Positions 9,549 to 17,120 of a stretch of DNA of 64,000 nucleotides are shown here, in pieces. A program made the position numbers and the translations under genes. The stretch's first letter is position 1. The number at the start of each line of letters is the position of its first letter. Source of the DNA: Nesterenkonia haasae (GTDB lineage Bacteria; Actinomycetota; Actinomycetes; Actinomycetales; Micrococcaceae); contig NZ_VFIE01000017.1 of NCBI RefSeq assembly GCF_010119385.1, positions 209,980 to 273,979 of the forward strand, written 5' to 3'. Under the pieces are notes generated by a model. It did no database searches. It was not told the origin of the DNA and saw only the letters and a program-made list of their open reading frames with translations.

Positions 9549-10820
9549 GTGAGATCGTGGAGCGTCCCCGCTGTGCCTGACCTGCCGCCCGTGTCTGAAA
9601 CCCTTGAGCTCTATGACACGACGGCCTCGACAACGGTCAGCACCTCATCCAGAAGAGGGGTTGCCTCGCTCTATGTCTGCGGGATCACTCCATATGACGC
9701 GACGCACCTCGGTCACGCCAACACCTATGTGCACTTCGACACCCTGGTCCGTTACTGGCGGGCCTGCGGACTTGAGATTCAGTACGTCCAGAACGTCACG
9801 GACATTGACGATCCGCTTCTCGAACGCGCCACCGCCACGGGGGTCGACTGGCGCGACCTCGCTGAGTCACAGACGCAATTGTTCCGAGAAGACATGGCCG
9901 CACTGGGTGTCATACCCCCCACCTACTACGTGGGCGCTGTGGAGATGATCCCCGCAGTGGTGGAGGATGTTGAGCGACTCCTGGACTTAGGCATCGCCTA
10001 TCCAGTGGAAGCCGTCGACGCAGCCGGCGAGGACTACTACTTCGATATCGCCGCTGCGGAGCAGCAGACGGAGTGGCGGTTGGGAAGCATCGGGCGCTAC
10101 GACCGTCCCGCTATGGAAGCGCTTTTTCCCGATCGCGGGGGAGACCCAGACCGTCCCGGAAAGCGGGACCCGCTCGACCCGCTGCTCTGGCGTGCAGCCC
10201 GCGAAGGTGAACCCCAGTGGTCAGGAGGCGAACTCGGTGAGGGCCGCCCGGGGTGGCACATTGAGTGTTCGGTGATCGCCCGGCGCCACCTTCCAGCACC
10301 ATTCACCATCCAGGGAGGCGGCTCGGATCTTCGCTTCCCGCACCACGAGTTCTCTGCCGCCCACGCCACCGCCGCCGATGGCCGGCCGCTGGCGGAAGGA
10401 TACATGCACACCGGAATGGTGGGGCTTGACGGAGAGAAGATGTCCAAGTCACGCGGAAACTTGGTATTGGTGTCTCAGCTGCGGGCGCAGGGGACCGACC
10501 CCCAAGCGATTCGTACGCTCATACTCTCAAACCACTGGCGGGAGGACTGGGCGTATACCGATGGCGCCCTGCGAGGCGCCGAAGAGCGCCTCACCACGTG
10601 GAAGTCGGCTCTGCGAGCCACTCCTCACCGGCATGACGACGCCGTCTCAGCGACGGATCTGCAATACGCTCTCATGAGCGCCATGTCGGGAGATCTTAAC
10701 TCGCCGGCTGCCCTCCACACCCTTGATCTTTGGGCGGCGGGGCAGATATCGCCCAAAACGAGCGCATCCGATGTCCGCGACGTCGTAATGGCCCTACTGG
10801 GCATTGATCTCGCTGCGTAG
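9549..10820 (+). CDS. mshC: Mycothiol ligase (Cys:GlcN-Ins ligase)
   Basis: MshC joins cysteine to glucosaminyl-inositol using ATP, the third stage of mycothiol synthesis, the main redox thiol of Actinomycetota. The 423-residue protein resembles cysteinyl-tRNA synthetase. It has zinc-ligand Cys44 in LYVCGITPYD, HIGH-like THLGH at 52-56, a zinc-binding GWHIECS segment near 236, and KMSKS near 296-300. It lacks the long tRNA-binding C-terminus of CysS. The GTG start follows AAAGGA by 7 nt. The window also holds msrA and msrB, other thiol/oxidative-stress enzymes. Confidence 0.97.
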   Translation: MRSWSVPAVPDLPPVSETLELYDTTASTTVSTSSRRGVASLYVCGITPYDATHLGHANTYVHFDTLVRYWRACGLEIQYVQNVTDIDDPLLERATATGVDWRDLAESQTQLFREDMAALGVIPPTYYVGAVEMIPAVVEDVERLLDLGIAYPVEAVDAAGEDYYFDIAAAEQQTEWRLGSIGRYDRPAMEALFPDRGGDPDRPGKRDPLDPLLWRAAREGEPQWSGGELGEGRPGWHIECSVIARRHLPAPFTIQGGGSDLRFPHHEFSAAHATAADGRPLAEGYMHTGMVGLDGEKMSKSRGNLVLVSQLRAQGTDPQAIRTLILSNHWREDWAYTDGALRGAEERLTTWKSALRATPHRHDDAVSATDLQYALMSAMSGDLNSPAALHTLDLWAAGQISPKTSASDVRDVVMALLGIDLAA

Positions 10821-10856
10821 CAGGAGGGACACCGGCCGCCTAGGGGTGGTCACTGA

Positions 10857-11810
10857 TTAACTTTCGGGAGGTTTCCGGCGCCTGAGGTACCGTTCGAACT
10901 CTTCGGCAATCGCGTCACCTGAAGCTTCCGGCAGGTTCGTAGTGTCCGTAGCCTCCTCCAGCCGTTTCACATAGTCAGCGATCTCGGCATCCTCCTCAGC
11001 CAGATCATCGACGCCACGCTCCCATGCTGCGGCGTCCTCTGATATTTCCTCGGCCTGGTGCGGGTCCAGCGGCACACCCAGAAGTTCCTCCAGCTTTCGC
11101 ATAAGAGCCAACTGAGCTTTGGGTGAGGGTGCCTGTCCCACATAGTGCGGTACAGCAGCCCATAGGGAAAGTGATGGGATACCAGCCTGATACGCCGTGT
11201 GGGCCAAGACTCCTACGATCCCCACCGGGCCCTCATAGGTGGGCTCATCAATATCGAGAAGGTCCTGAATGTCAGAATCCTCCGAGGAGAACGACGCCGG
11301 AATAGGCCGGGTATGGGGCACATCAGCCAGCAACGCGCCGACCAGCACCACGGCATCCACATCGTGTTCCGCGGCCTTGGTCAGCAGGTCTGCGGTATAG
11401 GCACGCCACCGGAAACTGGGCTCCACACCATGTACGAACAGAAGATCAAACTCTCCATTGGCAGGCGAGGCATGCAGGATGGTGGTGGAGGGCCAGACAA
11501 TTTCGCGCCCCGCAGCAGTGCGCGCAATCTTGGGCCGGGAAAACTGGAAGTCGTAGTACTCCTCGTCAGTGAGTTTCTCCACCAGGTCCGCGCCGAATGC
11601 CTGAGCTACGGTGCGGACCGCGGTCGAGGCTGCCCCGCCGGCGTCGTTCCACCCTTCGAAAGCCAGCACCATGACTGTGGGGCGGCTGGACTTATCATCG
11701 CCGTTCGCCGCCGTTTTCCGCAGATGGGCAGCCAACAGCTCCGAGCGATCTACTCTCTCCACGGGGGTGTCGGGATCCTCGGAACCGGGTGCTTGATTGT
11801 CCTCACTCAC
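10857..11810 (-). CDS. PAC2-family protein
   Basis: A 317-residue PAC2 (proteasome assembly chaperone-like) protein. Actinobacterial members carry AFEGWNDAGGAAS near residue 50 and end in a basic RRRK segment; both are present. The family is conserved beside the pupylation locus, but its biochemical role is unknown to me. The GTG at 11810 is chosen because TACTGT lies 7 nt upstream in leaderless geometry; an in-frame GTG at 11819 and ATGs further upstream are possible but would overlap the divergent HAD gene. Residues 230-317 are acidic and probably helical. Confidence 0.85.
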   Translation of the reverse strand: MSEDNQAPGSEDPDTPVERVDRSELLAAHLRKTAANGDDKSSRPTVMVLAFEGWNDAGGAASTAVRTVAQAFGADLVEKLTDEEYYDFQFSRPKIARTAAGREIVWPSTTILHASPANGEFDLLFVHGVEPSFRWRAYTADLLTKAAEHDVDAVVLVGALLADVPHTRPIPASFSSEDSDIQDLLDIDEPTYEGPVGIVGVLAHTAYQAGIPSLSLWAAVPHYVGQAPSPKAQLALMRKLEELLGVPLDPHQAEEISEDAAAWERGVDDLAEEDAEIADYVKRLEEATDTTNLPEASGDAIAEEFERYLRRRKPPES

Positions 11811-11817
11811 ATTTCTC

Positions 11818-11823
11818 ACAGTA
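11818..11823 (-). promoter_or_regulatory. -10-like TACTGT, leaderless start
   Basis: On the minus strand TACTGT ends 7 nt before the GTG at 11810 of the PAC2 gene. Confidence 0.4.
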
Positions 11824-11849
11824 CTGGCAAGCCACAGCTGGTGGAAGCG

Positions 11850-11855
11850 TACGAT
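11850..11855 (+). promoter_or_regulatory. -10-like TACGAT, leaderless start
   Basis: TACGAT ends 7 nt before the ATG at 11863 (spacer GGTGGGC, the same spacer as before zapE at 45826). It may drive the HAD-trmI-arc-dop operon. Confidence 0.45.
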
Positions 11856-11862
11856 GGTGGGC

Positions 11863-12564
11863 ATGTCAGAATTGCAGGCCGTTTTCTGGGATATGGACGG
11901 CACATTGGTGGATACAGAGCCCTATTGGATCGAATCCGAGTATCAGTTAGTGAAAGACCACGGAGGTTCGTGGAATGAGGAGAAGGCCCACCAGCTGGTG
12001 GGGCAGGCGCTCACCTACTCGGCCTCTGTGCTGCAAGAAGCCGGAGTGCAGATGGGTGTACGGCAGATTATCGACCACCTCACAGCTGAAGTCGTCCATC
12101 GGTGCGGAGAACGCATACCCTGGCGCCCCGGTGCCCGTGACCTACTCCATGAGCTGCATCGCGAACGTATCCGCAATGCGATGGTCACCATGAGCTTTAC
12201 GCCTCTGGCCCGTGCCATCGCCGACGCCTTACCAGCGGGCCAGCTGGAATTCGTGGTCACTGGTGACATGGTCTCAGCCGGCAAACCGGACCCTGAGGCG
12301 TATCACCTGGCCTTTGAGACTATGGCCGTGGACCACGAGCACCGGACCGGCTCGCCCTTGCAGCGTAAGCAGTGCATCGCCATCGAGGACTCAATTCCTG
12401 GAACAGCTGCGGCCGCGGCCTCCGGGCTGGTCACACTAGCCGTCCCGCATTACTCGCCGCTGCCCAGTACCGGACAATGGCACCTGATGGACACACTTGC
12501 CGGCACTGGAGTGTCGACACTCCAAGAACTGCTTCTCCGCGACCCTTCGCCGGCTACCGCATGA
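11863..12564 (+). CDS. HAD-family phosphatase (beta-phosphoglucomutase type)
   Basis: A 233-residue HAD hydrolase. Motif I FWDMDGTLVD has nucleophile Asp10 and Asp12, motif II is TMSF near residue 109, motif III Lys lies in AGKPDPEAY near 141, and motif IV IEDSIPGTAAA follows. The alpha-helical cap between residues 15 and 85 matches subfamily I phosphatases acting on small phosphorylated sugars or nucleotides. It overlaps trmI by ATGA and is the first gene of the pupylation-locus operon; a link to pupylation is unknown. Confidence 0.88.
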   Translation: MSELQAVFWDMDGTLVDTEPYWIESEYQLVKDHGGSWNEEKAHQLVGQALTYSASVLQEAGVQMGVRQIIDHLTAEVVHRCGERIPWRPGARDLLHELHRERIRNAMVTMSFTPLARAIADALPAGQLEFVVTGDMVSAGKPDPEAYHLAFETMAVDHEHRTGSPLQRKQCIAIEDSIPGTAAAAASGLVTLAVPHYSPLPSTGQWHLMDTLAGTGVSTLQELLLRDPSPATA

Positions 12565-13595
12565 CCCGGGCCGCACCAATCGGACAAGGGATGCGCACCG
12601 GCTTGCTGAAAGCCGGGCAGCGAGTGCAGTTGACTGACTACAAGGGACGGAAGTCGACCATCACCCTCAGTGAAGGTGGCGAATGGCATACCCACCGTGG
12701 AGTCCTCCACCATGACAAGCTCATTGCGCAGCCTGAGGGCATCGTGGTGGAGAACAGTGCCGGCTTCCGCTATCAAGTCTTACGCCCGCTGCTGAACGAC
12801 TATGTGCTCTCAATGCCTCGTGGAGCGACGGTGGTCTACCCCAAGGATTCCGCTCAAATTGTCCAGGTCGCAGATATCTTCCCCGGCGCTCACGTCCTGG
12901 AAGCGGGAGTTGGGTCAGGCGCACTGAGCATTTCACTGCTGCGTGCCGTCGGCGACTCCGGGACATTGAACTCCTACGAACTCCGAGAAGAGTTTGCTGA
13001 TATTGCCCGCAGCAATGTTGAAGCATTTTTCGGCGAACCTCATCCCGGGTGGTCCATTCGCATCGGAGACGCCGGACAGAAACCGATCGAGATCGAGGAA
13101 CCAGGCGGTGTTGACCGCGTGGTCTTGGACATGCTCACCCCATGGAACTGCCTGAATGCCGTCCGGACCGTACTGGCTCCCGGCGGAGTCTGGGTGAGCT
13201 ACGTAGCAACGGTGACACAACTGTCGCGATTGGCTGAAGAAATCAGGCAGTCAGGGGGATTCACGGAGCCGGAGGCCCACGAAACTATGCTCCGCACCTG
13301 GCACATGGATGGCCTCGCTGTTCGTCCAGACCACCGGATGGTGGCCCATACAGGGTTCCTGCTGTCGGCCAGGCGTCTCGCCGATAACCAGCTACCGCTG
13401 GAGTTGAAGAAACGTGAGAAGGTCTCCGAACCCGCCAGCGAGGACACTCAAGCCTGGGCTGGAACCAATGACGATGAGATATGGGATCAAGAGACTCTCA
13501 AGACTCGCGTGGTATCCAGGAAGAAGGCTCGCAAAGCAGCAGCCAATTCCCTCAAACACGCCGAAGCAGCCAAGGAGGTTGTCAATGACGAGTGA
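12561..13595 (+). CDS. trmI: tRNA (adenine-58-N1)-methyltransferase
   Basis: TrmI methylates A58 in the T-loop of tRNAs with S-adenosylmethionine. From the ATG at 12561 (overlapping the HAD stop as ATGA) it has 344 residues. The N-terminal beta domain contains LPRG-like motifs (YVLSMPRGATVVYPKD), then the Rossmann SAM site VLEAGVGSGALSISLL near 112-127 and the catalytic-loop DMLTPWN near 190. The C-terminal 60 residues form a charged tail. The last 11 nt overlap arc. The location directly upstream of arc is conserved in Actinomycetota. Confidence 0.93.
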   Translation: MTRAAPIGQGMRTGLLKAGQRVQLTDYKGRKSTITLSEGGEWHTHRGVLHHDKLIAQPEGIVVENSAGFRYQVLRPLLNDYVLSMPRGATVVYPKDSAQIVQVADIFPGAHVLEAGVGSGALSISLLRAVGDSGTLNSYELREEFADIARSNVEAFFGEPHPGWSIRIGDAGQKPIEIEEPGGVDRVVLDMLTPWNCLNAVRTVLAPGGVWVSYVATVTQLSRLAEEIRQSGGFTEPEAHETMLRTWHMDGLAVRPDHRMVAHTGFLLSARRLADNQLPLELKKREKVSEPASEDTQAWAGTNDDEIWDQETLKTRVVSRKKARKAAANSLKHAEAAKEVVNDE

Positions 13596-15189
13596 GCCTC
13601 ACACCCAGACTGACGAGTTGCGGGGCAGGCTTGAACAGGCCCACCGACAGATCGACAACCTCCGCCAACGTCAACGGAGCCTTGAACAGCAGCTGCAGAC
13701 AGCTGGACGGAACAACGAGCGGATCACCGGTCTCCTGGAAGCCACTCGTGGCCAGATCGAACAGCTTAAGCAGGCGCTGGAGGCCGATGGCCAACCCCCC
13801 TTCACCTTCGCCACGGTCATCGGCTACCGCGAACAGCGCGAGCGGACAGAAGGGCGGGAGATCGAGGCCGCCACAGCACCCGGTTGCGACGTGCTCCATT
13901 CAGGACGCAAACTGCGAGTCTCAGTATCTCCGCTGATTCGGCCCGAGGAAATCACTGCCGGTAATCAGGTGTTGCTCAACGAGAACTACACCATCATTGC
14001 AGTCCTCGAACCGGAGGGAACCGGTGAAATTGCGCGGGTCAAAGAGGTTCTGTCTGACGGCAGACTCGTGATCTTGGCCCGGGGCGAAGAGGAGCGCGTC
14101 GTCAAACTCTCGCCTGCGGCAGTCATTCACACCGAGGAGGGGGACAAGCCACCGCGTGTGGGCGACACTGTGGTTGTTGACCTGCGCACTGGCACTGCCA
14201 CGGAGGTCGTTCCGCTCTCTGAGGTTGAGGACGTGGTGCTGGAAGAGACCCCCGATATCGGATACGGAGACATTGGGGGACTCGCCGAGCAGATCGAGCA
14301 GATCCGAGATGCTGTGGAACTGCCGTTCTTGCACGCCGACCTCTTCCGCGAGCATGGCCTGCGTGCACCGAAGGGCATCCTGCTCTATGGACCGCCGGGG
14401 TGTGGGAAGACCATGATCGCCAAGGCTGTAGCGACGTCTCTCGCGGACGGAGAGGCGTCTGGGGCATACTTCCTCAACATCAAAGGCCCAGAGCTGCTCA
14501 ATAAATACGTCGGCGAAACGGAACGGCATATCCGGGTAATTTTCTCCCGGGCTCGGGAGCGTGCCTCGGCTGGATGCCCAGTTGTGGTCTTCTTCGACGA
14601 GATGGAAGCGCTGTTCCGTACCCGCGGCACCGGCGTCTCCTCCGATGTCGAAACCACCATAGTGCCGCAACTGTTAGCTGAGATCGACGGCGTTGAGTCG
14701 CTGGATAACGTCATCGTCATCGGTGCGTCCAACAGAGAAGACATGATTGATCCCGCGATTCTGAGGCCAGGGCGGCTTGACGTGAAGATTCGCGTTCAAC
14801 GCCCGAGTGCCCAAGGGGCTCGAGAAATCCTCCGCATCCACCTGGGAGACTCCATCCCCCTGCGCCCCGACCTCATTGAGCAGTACGGGGGACGGGAGTC
14901 CCTGCGCGAAGCGCTCATTGAAGCCACCGTGTCGCAGCTCTACCCGGCACACTCGGGTTTCATGTCAGGTGCTGTCCTGAGCAATATTGTCGATCGGACC
15001 AAGAAGTTGGCCATCAAAGAATATCTGGCCCGCGCCGAGGACGACCACTTTAAGGGCATCACTCAGGAACACCTCGACGAGGCCATCAAGCAAGAGTTGG
15101 CCGAACAGCGCGACATGGTCGCCGGACTCGGGCTGACCGGCCAGAAGTCGGGGTCTTCAGTACCGGCGGGAAATGGGCCAAGCGCATGA
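13585..15189 (+). CDS. arc: Pup-system AAA+ ATPase Arc/Mpa, lacking docking tail
   Basis: Arc/Mpa is the hexameric AAA+ unfoldase that recognises pupylated proteins through its N-terminal coiled coil. From the ATG at 13585 (AAGGAGG 7 nt upstream) it has 534 residues: coiled coil at about 5-60, tandem OB domains to about 220, Walker A GPPGCGKT at 269-276, and Walker B VVVFFDEMEALF at 334-345. The C-terminus reads VPAGNGPSA. Proteasomal Mpa proteins end in a Gln-Tyr-Leu-type tail that inserts into the 20S ring; that tail is absent here. It overlaps dop by ATGA. Protein unfolding without 20S handover is inferred. Confidence 0.95.
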   Translation: MTSEPHTQTDELRGRLEQAHRQIDNLRQRQRSLEQQLQTAGRNNERITGLLEATRGQIEQLKQALEADGQPPFTFATVIGYREQRERTEGREIEAATAPGCDVLHSGRKLRVSVSPLIRPEEITAGNQVLLNENYTIIAVLEPEGTGEIARVKEVLSDGRLVILARGEEERVVKLSPAAVIHTEEGDKPPRVGDTVVVDLRTGTATEVVPLSEVEDVVLEETPDIGYGDIGGLAEQIEQIRDAVELPFLHADLFREHGLRAPKGILLYGPPGCGKTMIAKAVATSLADGEASGAYFLNIKGPELLNKYVGETERHIRVIFSRARERASAGCPVVVFFDEMEALFRTRGTGVSSDVETTIVPQLLAEIDGVESLDNVIVIGASNREDMIDPAILRPGRLDVKIRVQRPSAQGAREILRIHLGDSIPLRPDLIEQYGGRESLREALIEATVSQLYPAHSGFMSGAVLSNIVDRTKKLAIKEYLARAEDDHFKGITQEHLDEAIKQELAEQRDMVAGLGLTGQKSGSSVPAGNGPSA

Positions 15190-16904
15190 GCGCCCGACGG
15201 TTGATCGGTATGGAGACCGAGTACGGAATCCACGCCCCCTCCAACTCGCGAGCGAGCCACGTCAGCCTCTCGATTGAGCTGGTCAACGCCTATGCCGCTC
15301 ACATCACGGAAACCGGCGGAGCAGTCGCAGGAACAGAGTGGGACTACCAGTCGGAATCTCCATTGGTCGACGCGAGGGGTTGGGTCCTGCCCCGGTCAGC
15401 GGCACACCCATCCCAGTTGACGGACACATCAGAGGCTCTGAGCTATGCCACTGAACAGGAGGCTGGAGCCGGAGCCGTCCGAGACGCCTTGGGCAATGTC
15501 TCTGGTGGAGATCCCAGCCCAGCCGACACCGCCGAGAGGGACTACCACCCTCCTGGGTCAGCGCACTGGCGTGGCGACTTCTACCGCCAGAAAGCGGGTC
15601 AGCCCCAACTGTTGATGAACCTCGTGCTGGGAAACGGTGCCAGATTCTACGTAGATCACGCACATCCCGAGTACTCGTCCCCAGAAACAGTGGGTGCTAA
15701 GCGGGCAGTGCTGTATGACGTTGCCGGTGACGTCGTCGCCCGAACCGCCGCTCAGCGACTCTCTCGGGAGCCGGGCACGCCAGAAGTGCTGCTGTATAAG
15801 AACAACACGGATAACAAATCTGTCTCTTATGGGGCCCATGAGAACTACCTGGTGCCCCGCGCCCTACCCTTTGATTCCTTGGTCACCGGTCTGCTCCCCT
15901 TCTTCACGACGCGTCAAATCATCTGCGGGGCCGGACGAGTCGGTTTGGGACAACGTTCCCAGACTCCTGGATTCCAGATTTCCCAGCGGGCTGATTTTTT
16001 CGAAGAACAGGTGGGATTGGAGACCACTGTCCGGCGTCCGATCATCAACACCCGCGACGAACCGCATGCCGACTTTGACACCTGGCGCCGGTTGCACGTC
16101 ATTATCGGAGACGCCAACATGAGCGAGTATTCCGCGTGGCTGCGGGTCGGCACCACTGCTTTGGTGCTGGATCTCATTGAGTCAGGGAAAGCTCCAGCCA
16201 TCAAGCTCAACGACCCGGTTCAGGCGCTCAAAGACATCTCCCACGACCCGACTCTGAAATGCACTGTCGCGACGAACCGCGGGCAGATGACCGCTCTGCA
16301 GATTCAGCATCAGTATCTGCAGGCGGTGGTGGCCCACGCCCGGGAAGTCAGCGCGCCCAAACTCCCACATGCGGCCCCCGACACAGAGACCGCGGAGATC
16401 ATCGAGGCATGGGGTGATCTCCTGATGGATCTCGACAGTGATGTCAGCAGAGCTGCTGATCGAGTTGACTGGGTGGCTAAGAAGGAGCTGTTGGATTCTT
16501 ATAGACGCCGCGACAGGCTCGAATGGAACTCACCGCAGTTGGGCATGATCGATCTGCAGTACCACGATCTCCGCCCGGAGAAAGGCCTCTATTATCGGCT
16601 GGCACGCGCCGGGCGCATGCGGCGGTTGTTCACCGAAGAACAGATCGACTGGGCGGCATCGCACCCGCCGGAGGAAACTCGCGCTTGGTTGCGGGGCCAA
16701 CTCATCACCAGGCACCCCAAGTCTGTCGCCGGAGCTTCCTGGGACCACGTGCTGCTGCGGCCAGATGAAGTCTCGCCTGTCGTGCGGCTCAAACTCACCG
16801 ACCCCTTCAACGGCAATCGGGACCAGGCTGAGCATGTGTTGGACCAGGCTGAGAGCCCTGCCCACCTGGCCAGCCGTCTCCAAGACCTGCTGGGGCAGCG
16901 GTAA
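15186..16904 (+). CDS. dop: Depupylase/Pup deamidase, enlarged Dop loop
   Basis: Dop deamidates the C-terminal Gln of Pup to Glu and also removes Pup from substrates; it is a glutamine-synthetase-fold enzyme. The GMETEYGIH ATP-site motif is at residues 8-16, the conserved Dop-loop motif DARG at 62-65, and catalytic Asp157 lies in FYVDHAHPEYS. At 572 residues it exceeds the usual roughly 500. The excess is the Dop loop: 84 residues separate DARG from NGARFY, against about 26 in the mycobacterial protein as I recall it. The ATG overlaps the arc stop. The TAA stop doubles as part of the pup -10. Confidence 0.96.
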   Translation: MSARRLIGMETEYGIHAPSNSRASHVSLSIELVNAYAAHITETGGAVAGTEWDYQSESPLVDARGWVLPRSAAHPSQLTDTSEALSYATEQEAGAGAVRDALGNVSGGDPSPADTAERDYHPPGSAHWRGDFYRQKAGQPQLLMNLVLGNGARFYVDHAHPEYSSPETVGAKRAVLYDVAGDVVARTAAQRLSREPGTPEVLLYKNNTDNKSVSYGAHENYLVPRALPFDSLVTGLLPFFTTRQIICGAGRVGLGQRSQTPGFQISQRADFFEEQVGLETTVRRPIINTRDEPHADFDTWRRLHVIIGDANMSEYSAWLRVGTTALVLDLIESGKAPAIKLNDPVQALKDISHDPTLKCTVATNRGQMTALQIQHQYLQAVVAHAREVSAPKLPHAAPDTETAEIIEAWGDLLMDLDSDVSRAADRVDWVAKKELLDSYRRRDRLEWNSPQLGMIDLQYHDLRPEKGLYYRLARAGRMRRLFTEEQIDWAASHPPEETRAWLRGQLITRHPKSVAGASWDHVLLRPDEVSPVVRLKLTDPFNGNRDQAEHVLDQAESPAHLASRLQDLLGQR

Positions 16905-16907
16905 GAT
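16902..16907 (+). promoter_or_regulatory. -10-like TAAGAT upstream of pup
   Basis: TAAGAT ends 6 nt before the pup ATG at 16914 and its first three bases are the dop stop codon. This would give pup its own leaderless transcript on top of operon read-through. Confidence 0.5.
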
Positions 16908-16913
16908 AGTTCC

Positions 16914-17117
16914 ATGTCAGCACAGCCACAAAAGCAGCCGCACCGTCATGGTGGAGGAGATCAGCCTGATTCCGCCGACGCTGCACAGCTCCAAGGAAAC
17001 GCCCAAGCCGCCGACCGTGCAGCTGAACTCGACAGCCTGCTCGACGAGATCGACACTGTGCTTGAATCGAATGCTGAGGAATTCGTCAAAGGATTCGTGC
17101 AGAAGGGCGGCCAGTAA
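16914..17117 (+). CDS. pup: Prokaryotic ubiquitin-like protein Pup
   Basis: A 67-residue, intrinsically disordered protein modifier. The first half is rich in Gln, His, Asp and Ala. The second half holds the helix-forming Arc-binding region (AAELDSLLDEIDTVLESN) and ends FVQKGGQ. The terminal Gln shows that Dop must deamidate it to Glu before PafA can ligate it to lysines. Between its stop and the pafA start there are only 3 nt; prcB and prcA, which occupy this place in mycobacteria, are absent. Confidence 0.98.
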   Translation: MSAQPQKQPHRHGGGDQPDSADAAQLQGNAQAADRAAELDSLLDEIDTVLESNAEEFVKGFVQKGGQ

Positions 17118-17120
17118 GGA

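Noticed and set aside
11199-11978. A 259-codon rightward reading frame opposite the PAC2 gene
   Set aside because: It mirrors the PAC2 coding frame, has no ribosome-binding site or recognisable motif, and PAC2 itself is clear.
13921-14670. A 249-codon leftward frame opposite arc
   Set aside because: Overlaps the AAA core of arc on the other strand and shows no protein-like motif.
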